A program made the translations under genes and the position numbers. Positions 36,598 to 44,951 of a stretch of 64,000 nucleotides of DNA are shown here, in pieces. The stretch covers positions 1 through 64,000 of the forward strand of contig CAKPHZ010000002.1 of the NCBI GenBank assembly GCA_934162265.1, in the 5' to 3' direction. Under the pieces are notes generated by a model, which was not told where the DNA came from, searched no databases, and saw only the letters and a program-made list of their open reading frames with translations. How positions within the stretch are numbered: position 1 is the first letter of the stretch; each line of letters begins with the position of its first letter. The stretch is from an uncultured Bacilli bacterium. Its GTDB lineage: Bacteria > Bacillota_I > Bacilli_A > RF39 > UBA660.

Positions 36598-37494
36598 ATG
36601 TTAGTATTAGAATGTAATAAAGTTTTTAAGAAAATTGGGCATCATGTGATTGTTTCTGATTTATCTTTTTCTTTAAAGGAAGGGGATATTTTGGGATTTA
36701 TTGGTCCTAATGGTGCTGGGAAGACTACCTCTATTAAGCTGATGTTAGGGTTGCAAAGTTTAAGTGGTGGTAGTGTAAAAATTTTGGGTTATGATATCAA
36801 AAAAGATTTTGTTAAAGCAATTAGACAGGTTGGGGCGATTGTTGAGAATCCTGATTTGTATATGTATTTAACTGGATATGAGAATTTGAAAATTGCTTCT
36901 GTTTTTTATCAAGTAGATAAGAATAGAATTGATGAAGTGGTTAGGTTAGTTGGTTTAGAGGAGCGTATTCATGATGCAGTAAAGAATTATTCTCTTGGTA
37001 TGCGTCAGAGATTAGGGATTGCTGTTGCTATTCTTCATCGACCTAAGTTATTGATTTTGGATGAACCAATGAATGGTTTAGATCCAGAGGGAATTAAAGA
37101 TTTAAAAAATATTTTGATTACTTTGGCACGTGATTATTCGATGGCTATTATGATTTCTAGTCATATTTTATCAGAGTTGGAATCTTTTTGTACTAGGATT
37201 TGTATTTTTTCTAAGGGAAGAGTAGAAAAGGATGCTTCTATTGCAGAAATTAAAAGAATTACAGAAAAAGAACGCTACTGTTTAGAGGTTAGTGATACAA
37301 ATTTAGATTCTATTTTAACTTCTTATCAGGTTCTAGATAATGAACATATTGAAGTTTCTACAACAAGGGAGAATATTGTTAATATTTTAAAAGCTCTATT
37401 ATTAAATGATATTTTTGTATATGAAGTAAAAAGAGAAGTTTTATCTTTAGAAGATGTTTTCTTAAAAGTGATGGAGGCATCTCATGATATTTAA
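36598..37494 (+). CDS. ABC transporter ATP-binding protein
   Basis: 298 residues. The ATPase domain has Walker A GPNGAGKTT, the Q-loop region, the signature YSLGMRQRLGIA, Walker B LLILDEPMNGLDPEG and the switch histidine in ISSHILSELE. It is of the drug/bacitracin-exporter type (CcmA/BcrA-like) that works with an ABC-2 permease. The last 80 residues form the small accessory domain common in this group. The next gene starts 11 bases before its stop and encodes the membrane partner. The substrate is unknown; bacitracin, lantibiotics or lipids are possible from the family. Confidence 0.9.
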   Translation: MLVLECNKVFKKIGHHVIVSDLSFSLKEGDILGFIGPNGAGKTTSIKLMLGLQSLSGGSVKILGYDIKKDFVKAIRQVGAIVENPDLYMYLTGYENLKIASVFYQVDKNRIDEVVRLVGLEERIHDAVKNYSLGMRQRLGIAVAILHRPKLLILDEPMNGLDPEGIKDLKNILITLARDYSMAIMISSHILSELESFCTRICIFSKGRVEKDASIAEIKRITEKERYCLEVSDTNLDSILTSYQVLDNEHIEVSTTRENIVNILKALLLNDIFVYEVKREVLSLEDVFLKVMEASHDI

Positions 37495-38905
37495 ATTAAT
37501 GAAAATAGAACTTTTAAAAGTATTGAGAAAAAAGGGAATTTATGTTATTTGGGGAGTGATGCTATTATTTTGTTTTTTTAATAATTTTTTGTATTGGCGG
37601 GATTATGATAAAGATGGTAGATATTTATATGAAGAAAAAGAAAATATTCAAGAAGAAATAAAGAATTTAACTAAGGAAAAAGATTCTGTTGTATTAGGAA
37701 CTGATGCTAGGATTATGTTAGAAACAAAGATAGAACTTTTAAAATTAAAGTCAACTTTTTCTAAAAATTCATGGCAATATTTTAAAGTAAATGATTATTT
37801 ATATGATGCTTTATATGAGAAAAATAAAGATAGTACTAATTTAGAAAAAGTTAAGTATTATGATACTTTAGTTTCGAAGTTTAAAAATAATGATTATTCT
37901 TATTTTTGGCATTTAGAGAAGAAAGATTTAGAGAGTCAAATTTCTTTTTTAAAGGAAGAACAAGAGAATGGGGAAGGTGATACTAATCTTCAGAAGAATC
38001 TTGAACAAAAAGAAGAAGAATTGTCCATATTAAACTATCGAATTAAGAATCGTATTGTTGAAGATAATGGGTATTTGAATGAGGCGTTGTCAACTTATCT
38101 TAGTTCACGAGATAAATTAAAGGAGCTTTCTAAAAATACTTATCAAGAAAAAATGGTTTATCAAGAAGTGAAAAGAGAAATGAAGATTAGTGAGACTGTT
38201 CTTTTAGATAGAGTGAATTATCCAAAAGAAAACACTTTAAATTCATTAATCAAAGGAATAATGGATGATTATGAACTTTTCTTTGTTATTATTCTTTTGA
38301 TGGTTAGTGCATCTTTAATTTGTGATGAATTTCAAAAGGGAACGGTTAAGTTTCTCTTGATAAAACCAGTAAGTCGATTTATAATATTATTAAGTAAATA
38401 TTTTACTTCCATACTTGTTCTTTTGATGAGTGTTCTTCTTGTTTTTAGTTTTCAATTTGTTTTAGGGGGAATATTTTTTGGAGTAGATTCTCTACATTTA
38501 GGAGTAATTGTTTATGATTATGGATTAGATAAAGTACTTCATTTGAATGTGTTTCTTTGGTTTTTAATCTCTTTATTATCAAAGATGCCTTCGATGCTGA
38601 TGCTTAGTTTAATCGCTTTTCTACTTGGAATCGTAACCTCATCAACGATAATTTCTATGATTATTCCTTTGATGTTATCTATCTTTTCTTCTTCTATGTT
38701 AGAACTTGCTATTTCTCATCGACTTTATTGGATGAAGTATTTTCCTAATTTTGTTTGGAGATTTTCCTCTTATTTATTTGGAAAGTCTTCTGGATTAGAG
38801 GGGTTAGATTTTTGGTTTTCTAGTATTTGGTATAGTTTATATTTTGTTGTTTTTCTTCTTTTAGTAAGAGAAATATTTAAACGAAAAGATATTAAGAATG
38901 TATAA
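37484..38905 (+). CDS. ABC-2 type permease
   Basis: 473 residues. One membrane helix near the N-terminus (about residues 18-34), a large extracytoplasmic loop of about 200 residues rich in Lys and Glu with coiled-coil character (35-245), then five or so membrane helices, beginning LFFVIILLMVSASLICDEFQKGTVKFLL, which is the typical ABC-2 signature region. It overlaps the ATPase gene by 11 bases, implying translational coupling. The large external loop resembles that of permeases that sense or export peptides or lipids. Confidence 0.85.
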   Translation: MIFKLMKIELLKVLRKKGIYVIWGVMLLFCFFNNFLYWRDYDKDGRYLYEEKENIQEEIKNLTKEKDSVVLGTDARIMLETKIELLKLKSTFSKNSWQYFKVNDYLYDALYEKNKDSTNLEKVKYYDTLVSKFKNNDYSYFWHLEKKDLESQISFLKEEQENGEGDTNLQKNLEQKEEELSILNYRIKNRIVEDNGYLNEALSTYLSSRDKLKELSKNTYQEKMVYQEVKREMKISETVLLDRVNYPKENTLNSLIKGIMDDYELFFVIILLMVSASLICDEFQKGTVKFLLIKPVSRFIILLSKYFTSILVLLMSVLLVFSFQFVLGGIFFGVDSLHLGVIVYDYGLDKVLHLNVFLWFLISLLSKMPSMLMLSLIAFLLGIVTSSTIISMIIPLMLSIFSSSMLELAISHRLYWMKYFPNFVWRFSSYLFGKSSGLEGLDFWFSSIWYSLYFVVFLLLVREIFKRKDIKNV

Positions 38906-38917
38906 GGAGGGGTAAGA

Positions 38918-39544
38918 ATGGCTTCTACTTTAAGAAAAATGATTACGAGTTATTTTCCAGATGTTTGGCCGGTAATTATTATCATTACGGTAATTTGTTG
39001 CTCCCTTAGAGTTTCTTATTTAATTTTACATAGGGAGAAGTTTTGTTTTTATAAAGAGTTATTTATGTTACTTTTTATTCTTTATGTGATGTGTTTATTT
39101 GAAGTTGTTACCATTCAAGATGATAATTATGGATTATCTAATTTTATTCCTTTTAGGGAAATATTTCGCTATCAAGTAGGAAGTCGTTTATTTATTAAAA
39201 ATATTATTGGGAATATTTTATTATTCTTACCTTATGGTTATTTTGCTAGTGATTATTTGAAAGTAAAAAAAGTATGGTGGATTGCTGGACTTACCATGGT
39301 TATTTCTTTAACGATTGAGATTGTTCAATTAAATATTGGGAGAACTTTTGATGTAGATGATATGATTTTGAATACATTAGGAGGAAGTATAGGTTTTTTC
39401 ATTTATTATGTTTTAGATAGTTTAAGAGAGAGATTGCCTGATTTTTGTAAGAGTGATGGATTTGTTAATTTTGTTGTTATTGTTATTTTTATTGTAGGGA
39501 TTATTTATTTATTTGATTTACATGTAATGGAGTTTATTTCTTAG
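38918..39544 (+). CDS. VanZ-family membrane protein
   Basis: 208 residues with about five membrane helices. The VanZ signature is clear: NFIPFREIFRY, IKNIIGNILLFLPYGYF, and ISLTIEIVQLNIGRTFDVDDMILNTLGG, with conserved Glu and Asp residues inside the membrane. VanZ of enterococci raises teicoplanin resistance, but chromosomal relatives are widespread and their role is not fixed. It follows the ABC exporter by 12 bases with a GGAGGGG site, so the three probably form one operon, consistent with an envelope-stress or antibiotic-tolerance role. Confidence 0.85.
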   Translation: MASTLRKMITSYFPDVWPVIIIITVICCSLRVSYLILHREKFCFYKELFMLLFILYVMCLFEVVTIQDDNYGLSNFIPFREIFRYQVGSRLFIKNIIGNILLFLPYGYFASDYLKVKKVWWIAGLTMVISLTIEIVQLNIGRTFDVDDMILNTLGGSIGFFIYYVLDSLRERLPDFCKSDGFVNFVVIVIFIVGIIYLFDLHVMEFIS

Positions 39545-39560
39545 AAAGTTGAGGTTTTTT

Positions 39561-40001
39561 ATGTTTGATATTATTAATAATTATCATGAAGAGGTATTAG
39601 AGTTAGATATTTTGGAAAAGTATGTGACATATGTTGTAGAAAAGTTGAAGTTAGAGAAGGCTATATTTAATTTTATATTAGTTGATGAAGAGGAGATTCA
39701 TGAATTAAATAAAACTTATCGTAAAGTAGATAGACCTACTGATGTGATTACTTTTGCTTTAGAGGATGGAGATGATTTTCAAAATCCTGAGTTTAGGACT
39801 TTGGGAGATGTTTATATTTGTGTTCCTATAGCGTATAAGCAAGCAGAGATGTATGGACATTCTAGAATTCGAGAAATTTGCTTTCTAGCAACACATGGGA
39901 TTTTACATTTGCTTGGCTATGACCATATGGAAGAGGAAGAAGAGAAAGTGATGTTTTCTTTACAAGAGGAGTTGTTAAAGGGTTATGAGATTAATCGGTA
40001 A
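39561..40001 (+). CDS. ybeY: Endoribonuclease YbeY (rRNA maturation)
   Basis: YbeY is a metal-dependent RNase involved in 16S rRNA 3'-end maturation and ribosome quality control. About 146 residues. The zinc motif H-x3-H-x5-H is seen as HGILHLLGYDH, with DRPTDVITFAL and GDVYICVP upstream. The ATG with GAGG upstream is preferred to an in-frame TTG twelve bases earlier. It starts the cluster ybeY-dgkA-(cdd-era-yqzL-recO) known from Bacillus, and its end overlaps dgkA. Confidence 0.94.
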   Translation: MFDIINNYHEEVLELDILEKYVTYVVEKLKLEKAIFNFILVDEEEIHELNKTYRKVDRPTDVITFALEDGDDFQNPEFRTLGDVYICVPIAYKQAEMYGHSRIREICFLATHGILHLLGYDHMEEEEEKVMFSLQEELLKGYEINR

Positions 40002-40395
40002 AATGAAAGTGAAAAAATTATTAAAGAGTCAAGGTCGGGCAAAGTTTAGAGAAAGTGCATCTCACGCGATGGATGGGATTACTTATACAGTAAGTCATGA
40101 GAGAAATTTTAGAATAGAACTTGCTGCTGCTTGTTTGGTTACGCTCCTTAGTTATTTTTTGAAAGTTAGTGTAGTAGAGTGGTGTATTTTGCTTCTTACT
40201 ATTTCTCTTGTTTTAGTATTAGAGATGGTTAATACGGCGATTGAGAGAACTGTTGATTTGGTGACTAAAGATTATTATGAGCTTGCTAAAAACGCAAAAG
40301 ATGTTGCAGCAGGAGCAGTGCTTGTTGCAAGTATGTTTTCTGTTGTTCTTGGGATATTGATTTTTTTACCTAAGATTATTAGTTTATTAAAGTAA
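39985..40395 (+). CDS. dgkA: Diacylglycerol/undecaprenol kinase
   Basis: Small integral-membrane lipid kinase; in Gram-positives it mainly phosphorylates undecaprenol for cell-wall carrier recycling. Up to 136 residues, with three membrane helices and the catalytic segment EMVNTAIERTVDL, followed by AKDVAAGAVL. The first ATG overlaps ybeY by 17 bases, but its AAGGG site is too close. An ATG at 40003 is an alternative that leaves a normal protein of 130 residues. In Bacillus the next gene is cdd; here an inserted module intervenes, and a hairpin overlaps the stop codon. Confidence 0.9.
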   Translation: MRLIGKMKVKKLLKSQGRAKFRESASHAMDGITYTVSHERNFRIELAAACLVTLLSYFLKVSVVEWCILLLTISLVLVLEMVNTAIERTVDLVTKDYYELAKNAKDVAAGAVLVASMFSVVLGILIFLPKIISLLK

Positions 40396-40414
40396 AATAC
40401 TTATAAGTATTTTT
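40394..40414. terminator. Hairpin at the left edge of the helicase module
   Basis: AAAATACTTATAAGTATTTT is a perfect 20-base palindrome plus one T, overlapping the dgkA stop codon. With a T-run on one side and an A-run on the other it could terminate weakly in both directions. Differs by one base from the hairpin at 43441. Confidence 0.6.
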
Positions 40415-40454
40415 CTTTTCAGATTAGAATTTTGATAGTTTAAGGAGATGTGAG

Positions 40455-40676
40455 ATGAAAAAGTTAAGTGGAAGAGTAGTTGAAGTTTTTATTCCAGATA
40501 ATATGAATCAAGAAGTAGGGTTTAGAGTAGAAACTAATGAAGGAATAAAAGAAATTATAGAAGAACAAGATGAATATAATGCTAAAATATTAAGAGAAGA
40601 TAATGTAATTGTTACAGAACAAATTATTGATGGAAAATATTTTATTGATATAGAATTAGGGGAAAAGTATGAATAA
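40455..40676 (+). CDS. Unknown small acidic protein coupled to the helicase
   Basis: 73 residues, acidic, no membrane helix. It starts with a beta-strand-like GRVVEVFIPDN and has a helix around EGIKEIIEEQDEYNAKIL, then a strand-rich end (VIVTEQIIDGKYFIDIEL). I know no family for it. GGAG stands before the ATG. Its last eight bases overlap the start of the helicase gene, so the two are translationally coupled and probably act together, for example as a small regulator, inhibitor or binding partner of the helicase. Confidence 0.6.
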   Translation: MKKLSGRVVEVFIPDNMNQEVGFRVETNEGIKEIIEEQDEYNAKILREDNVIVTEQIIDGKYFIDIELGEKYE

Positions 40677-43425
40677 TTCACTAAATTTATATCCTCATAA
40701 TTTAGATGGATATAATGATGCTAAAAAAGCTTATCAAGAAGGAAAAAAGATTGTCAGTGAAGTTCGGGCAACGGGAACTGGAAAAAGTTATATTAACCTA
40801 CAATTTGCTTTAGATAATCAAGATAAAAAAGGGATTTATGTTGTTCCTAGTTTATCTATTATTGAACATTTAAAAGAAATTGTTAAAGAAAATTCAAATG
40901 TTAGTTTAAATGATTTTTCTCATGTTGATTTTAGAACTTATCAAAGTTTTGTTAATATGAGTTATGATGAGATAAAAAATTTAGCGTGTGATTTTTTGAT
41001 TGTTGATGAATTACATCATTTGAATGGTCCAGTATGGGAGAATAGAATTTCAAAATTGATTGAAACACATCCTGATATTAAGGTGCTTGGGACAACAGCT
41101 TATACCGTAGTTTCAAGAGGAACTTCTTATGAGAGGGATATGGCTTTGTCTGGTGGAAATGAAATATTTTCTGATTCAATAGTTAGTCGCTATGATTTAT
41201 GTGATGCAATAATTGATGGTGTTTTACCAAAACCAATTTATAAAAGTGCTTATATTCATTTATCTAGTAAATTATCTGATATTGAAAGAATTTTAGAAAG
41301 TAGTCATTTAACTACAAAGGAATATCAAGAATATCAACTTATTTTAGATGATTTAAAGAGAAAAATTCATGAAGCACCAACTATTGCGGATGTTTTAAAG
41401 AAAAATTTAAAAAAAGATGGAAAGTATTATTATTTTTGCCCTGTTAAATCAGAAGAAGGAATAAATGATATTGAAACAATAAAAGAAAAAATACTGAGTG
41501 ATTTGAAACCAAAATTTCAAGAAGAAGATATTGTTTTTTATACTACAACTTCAGAAATGGGAGAATTAGGAAAGAAAAATCGAGATGCTTTTTATCATGA
41601 TAAAACATTAGATGGACAAGATTGTTCAAATAAACTTCGTATTATGTTTGCAATTAATCAATATAATGAAGGGGTACATGCTCCTGGTGTTGATGGTGTA
41701 ATTGAGGGCAGAATGACAAATTCTGATATTGTCTTTTTTGAACATATTGGTAGATCTTTAGCTGTAAGAGGAGATAATCAGAAAAGAGAAGAAGAATTAG
41801 AAAAATATTCTTATGAGGAATTATTACAAATGTGTCATGATAGAGATATTTTAGTCAAAGAAAATATTTCTAAAGAAGAGATGATAGAAAAATTACTTTC
41901 TCCTCTTATTATTGATTTAACTTGTAATTATGAATGGATTAAAGAGTTAGAAGATAATTTAAAGAATAGATTAAAAGAAAATACAGGAAGAAAAAATAAT
42001 ACTTATCAAAGAAGAAAACTTATTGATGCATCATTTGATATAGAAGTGGAAAATATTGATTTATTTTCTAGTTTAATGGAATTAAAAAATAGATTGAATA
42101 ATTCTTGGAATAGAATGTATGAATATGCTCGTATTTATTATGAACATCATGGAAATTTAGAGGTTCCCCAAAGGTTTAAAACAAATAATGGATTTGAATA
42201 TGATGAAGAGGGAAAAATAAAATTAGGTGCTTGGATAGCTAGACAAAGAAGTAGTACGTTACCAGAGAGTGAACAAGGAAGACTGCTATCTCAAATAGGT
42301 ATGCGTTTTTTCAATAAAAATAGTACATTAAGTTGGGAAGAAATGTATGAATATGCCCGTATTTATTATGAACATCATAAAAGTTTAGAAATTCCCCGAA
42401 GTTTTAAAACAAATAATGGATTTGAATATGATGAAAAAGGAATTGTAAATTTAGGTATCTGGATAGTTTATCAAAGAAAAACTGTGTCTCGAGAGAGTGA
42501 ACGGGGAAAGTTGTTATCACAAATAGGGATGCGTTTTGAGAGTAAAAAAAGTACACTTTCTTGGGAAGAAATGTTTGAGTATGCGTGTCAATATTATGAA
42601 CATCATGGAAATTTGGAGGTTCCCCAAAAGTTTAAAACGAATAATGGATTTGAATATGAGGAACAAGGAAAAATTCCTTTAGGAAGTTGGATAGCTAAAC
42701 AAAGAATTAGGACGTTACCAGAGAGTGAACGCGGTCAGTTGCTTTTGAAAATAGGCATGCGTTTTGAGAGTAAAAAAAGTACACTTAGTTGGGAAGAAAT
42801 GTATGAGTATGCCTGTATTTATTATAAGCATTGTGGACATTTAGAAGTTCCTGTTAAGTTTAAAACAAATAATGGTTGGGAAGAAGATGATTCGGGAAAA
42901 ATAAATTTAGGTGCTTGGGTAGCTAAACAAAGAATTAGGACGTTACCAGAGAGTGAACGAGGAAGATTGTTATCTCAAATAGGGATGCGTTTTGAGAGTA
43001 AAAATAGTACATTAAGTTGGGAAGAAATGTATGAGTATGCTTGTATTTATTACCAACGCCATGGAAATTTAGAAGTTTTTGCTAAGTTTAAAACAAATAA
43101 TGGCTGGGAAGAAGATGAGTTGGGAAAAATAAACTTAGGTACTTGGGTAGCCACTCAAAAGCAATTATACCAAAAAAAAGAAATGTCTGAGGAACAAATT
43201 ATTTTACTAGAGAATATTGGAATGAAGTTGATAAGTGAAAGAGTAGATAATAAGCTACAGATAGAAGAAATAACAGAAAAGAATACAAGAAAAAAACAAA
43301 TAGAATTGTTAAATAGAACAAAGAGTTTGTTAAATCATATTGGTAATCAAGATTTTGGAAGTAAAGAAGATGTAGATAGGGTAAATCAGAAGTTTGTAGA
43401 TGAGTTAAATCGTAAATCTAGATAA
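40669..43425 (+). CDS. Superfamily 2 helicase with five C-terminal HA repeats
   Basis: 918 residues. N-terminal DEAD/DEAH-type helicase: Walker A ATGTGKS (34-40), motif II DELH (113-116), motif III-like GTTAY (141-145), motif V NEGVHAPGVDG (333-343) and motif VI HIGRSLAVR (359-367). A short SAP-like stretch (YSYEELLQMCHDRDI, from about 380) follows. From residue 479 on come five helicase-associated (PF03457-type) repeats, each exactly 76 residues. The tail is coiled coil. No nuclease or methylase domain is visible. It lies between dgkA and cdd, where Bacillus has no gene. HA-repeat helicases occur in plasmids, phages and accessory regions; the role is unknown. Confidence 0.85.
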   Translation: MNNSLNLYPHNLDGYNDAKKAYQEGKKIVSEVRATGTGKSYINLQFALDNQDKKGIYVVPSLSIIEHLKEIVKENSNVSLNDFSHVDFRTYQSFVNMSYDEIKNLACDFLIVDELHHLNGPVWENRISKLIETHPDIKVLGTTAYTVVSRGTSYERDMALSGGNEIFSDSIVSRYDLCDAIIDGVLPKPIYKSAYIHLSSKLSDIERILESSHLTTKEYQEYQLILDDLKRKIHEAPTIADVLKKNLKKDGKYYYFCPVKSEEGINDIETIKEKILSDLKPKFQEEDIVFYTTTSEMGELGKKNRDAFYHDKTLDGQDCSNKLRIMFAINQYNEGVHAPGVDGVIEGRMTNSDIVFFEHIGRSLAVRGDNQKREEELEKYSYEELLQMCHDRDILVKENISKEEMIEKLLSPLIIDLTCNYEWIKELEDNLKNRLKENTGRKNNTYQRRKLIDASFDIEVENIDLFSSLMELKNRLNNSWNRMYEYARIYYEHHGNLEVPQRFKTNNGFEYDEEGKIKLGAWIARQRSSTLPESEQGRLLSQIGMRFFNKNSTLSWEEMYEYARIYYEHHKSLEIPRSFKTNNGFEYDEKGIVNLGIWIVYQRKTVSRESERGKLLSQIGMRFESKKSTLSWEEMFEYACQYYEHHGNLEVPQKFKTNNGFEYEEQGKIPLGSWIAKQRIRTLPESERGQLLLKIGMRFESKKSTLSWEEMYEYACIYYKHCGHLEVPVKFKTNNGWEEDDSGKINLGAWVAKQRIRTLPESERGRLLSQIGMRFESKNSTLSWEEMYEYACIYYQRHGNLEVFAKFKTNNGWEEDELGKINLGTWVATQKQLYQKKEMSEEQIILLENIGMKLISERVDNKLQIEEITEKNTRKKQIELLNRTKSLLNHIGNQDFGSKEDVDRVNQKFVDELNRKSR
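42103..43242 (+). repeat. Five tandem 228-base HA repeats within the helicase gene
   Basis: Units begin at 42103, 42331, 42559, 42787 and 43015, that is every 228 bases. Each encodes S-W-x-x-M-(Y/F)-E-Y-A ... Y-Y, H-x-x-L-E-(V/I), F-K-T-N-N-G and L-G-x-W-(I/V). Units 2-5 share nearly identical linkers (TLSWEEM). The fixed period and high similarity point to recent tandem duplication. Confidence 0.9.
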
Positions 43426-43440
43426 GACTTTAATTATAGG

Positions 43441-43461
43441 AAAATACTTATCAGTATTTTT
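43441..43461. terminator. Hairpin at the right edge of the helicase module
   Basis: AAAATACTTATCAGTATTTT plus T, one base different from the hairpin at 40394. The stem is AAAATACT/AGTATTTT with a T-run after it. It sits 15 bases after the helicase stop. Confidence 0.6.
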
Positions 43462-43486
43462 AGTGTATAGAAAGAAGGGGTAAATA

Positions 43487-43885
43487 ATGAAAGAAAAGTT
43501 ACAAAGTTTATTAAAAAATTCATATAGTAAATATTATCATTATCCAGTAGCGTCTGTTATTGTGATGAAAGATGGTGTAGAGTTTAGTGGGGTTAACGTA
43601 GAAACTTCTTCTCCTGCTAGTGGAATTTGTGCTGAGAGAAATGCCTTATATAGTGCGATTACTAATGGTTATACTAAGGGAGATGTTAAGGAAATTCATG
43701 TGATGAGTACAACAGAAAATGATTGTTTTCCATGTTTTATTTGTAGACATGCTTTAAGTGATTTATGTGATAAAGAGGTTAAAGTATTTTCTCATACTTT
43801 TAGTGATAGTAGAATTGTTATGCATACGATTGAAGAATTATGCCCATATCCTTTTGGGGATGATAGTATGAAAGAGGAGAAGTAA
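43487..43885 (+). CDS. cdd: Cytidine deaminase
   Basis: Converts cytidine and deoxycytidine to uridine forms for pyrimidine salvage. 132 residues, the tetrameric type. Zinc ligands and catalytic glutamate: CAERNALYSA (C-A-E) and PCFICRHAL (C-x2-C). FSGVNVETSSPASGI, the substrate-binding stretch, is normal. A GAAGGGG site stands before the ATG. Its stop overlaps the era start (TAATG), as expected for the cdd-era pair of Bacillus. No clear promoter is seen between the hairpin at 43441 and this gene. Confidence 0.95.
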   Translation: MKEKLQSLLKNSYSKYYHYPVASVIVMKDGVEFSGVNVETSSPASGICAERNALYSAITNGYTKGDVKEIHVMSTTENDCFPCFICRHALSDLCDKEVKVFSHTFSDSRIVMHTIEELCPYPFGDDSMKEEK

Positions 43886-44778
43886 TGAAAAGTGGATTTG
43901 TTAGTATAGTTGGTCGACCTAATGTTGGGAAAAGTACTCTTTTAAACGCAATTATTGGAAAGAAAATTGCTATTACTTCAAATACTGCTCAAACTACTAG
44001 AAATATGATTCAAGGTATTTATCATGGAGATGATGTACAAATTATTTTTGTGGATACACCTGGTATTCATAAGCCTCATAATAAATTAGGACAAGTATTA
44101 AATAAACAAGCTTATTATAGTTTAAATGATGTTGATGTCATTTTGTTTTTGGTTGATGTTACAGAAAAGTTGGGGAATGGAGATAAGTTTATTTTAGAAA
44201 AGTTAAAAGAAAATGATGTTCCTGTTATTTTAGTTTTAAATAAAATGGATAAAATTACTTATTTAGAACTTTTGCCTAAGATAGAAGAGTATAAGGATTT
44301 ATATCATTTTAGTGAGATTATTCCTGTATCTGCTTATAAAAAGAAAAACTTAGATGATTTAATTCAAACTGTTAGTAAATATTTAAAAGATGATATTAAA
44401 TATTATGATGAAAATACTATTACTAATGTTAGTGAGAATTTTTCTGTATCTGAGTTAATTCGAGAAAAAGTTTTATATCATACTAAAGAGGAAGTTCCTC
44501 ATTCTGTTGCTTGTATTGTGGATGAAATTAGCGAGGATAAATATAGTATTCGAGTAATTGCTAGTTTAATCGTGGATAGAGAAAATTTAAAGAAGATTTT
44601 GATTGGGAAGAATGGTTCTATGATTAAAAGGATTGGAATGGAAGCAAGACGTGATATAGAAGAATTGTTAGGGAAAAAAGTTTATTTGGATTTACAAGTA
44701 AAAGTGATTCCGAATTGGCGTGATAAGGATAGTTTTTTATTTAGACAACTTGGATATGAAGATATTTCTCTTGATTAG
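43885..44778 (+). CDS. era: GTPase Era
   Basis: Era binds 16S rRNA near the 3' end and helps 30S assembly. 297 residues: G1 GRPNVGKST (10-18), G2 region TAQTTRN, G3 DTPG, G4 NKMD and G5 SAYK, then the C-terminal KH domain (KKILIGKNGSMIKRIGMEARRDIEELLGKKVYLDLQVKV) that holds the RNA 3' tail. The start overlaps the cdd stop. A YqzL-like gene and recO follow in the Bacillus order. Confidence 0.97.
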   Translation: MKSGFVSIVGRPNVGKSTLLNAIIGKKIAITSNTAQTTRNMIQGIYHGDDVQIIFVDTPGIHKPHNKLGQVLNKQAYYSLNDVDVILFLVDVTEKLGNGDKFILEKLKENDVPVILVLNKMDKITYLELLPKIEEYKDLYHFSEIIPVSAYKKKNLDDLIQTVSKYLKDDIKYYDENTITNVSENFSVSELIREKVLYHTKEEVPHSVACIVDEISEDKYSIRVIASLIVDRENLKKILIGKNGSMIKRIGMEARRDIEELLGKKVYLDLQVKVIPNWRDKDSFLFRQLGYEDISLD

Positions 44779-44825
44779 TGTATAAATTTTTTCTATTTTG
44801 TACATGATTTTAATGGTGATAATTT

Positions 44826-44951
44826 ATGAATAGAGAAGATTTATGGAATTTATTTAAGATGACTGGGAAAATTGAATATTATTTAAAGTATAAGAAAGAC
44901 AAAGAAAGTAGGACTTGCCATGATAAGAAAAGTAACGGGGATAGTGATTAG
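44826..44951 (+). CDS. yqzL: YqzL-like small protein
   Basis: A 41-residue product starting MNREDLWNLFKMTGKIEYYL, the pattern of the YqzL-like family (W-x-x-F-x-x-T-G-x-x-x-x-Y-L), which in Bacillus lies exactly between era and recO. A GGTGAT site stands five bases before the ATG. The last 32 bases overlap the start of recO, and the C-terminal residues after about 27 look unconstrained, so the gene may have been extended by loss of an earlier stop. The function of the family is unknown. Confidence 0.75.
   Translation: MNREDLWNLFKMTGKIEYYLKYKKDKESRTCHDKKSNGDSD

Noticed and set aside
42103..43242. CRISPR-like array
   Set aside because: The 228-base periodic repeats are coding, in frame, and have no spacers.
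40669..43425. Type I restriction subunit or known defence helicase
   Set aside because: There is no nuclease domain and no methylase or specificity gene nearby. The C-terminus is made of HA repeats instead.
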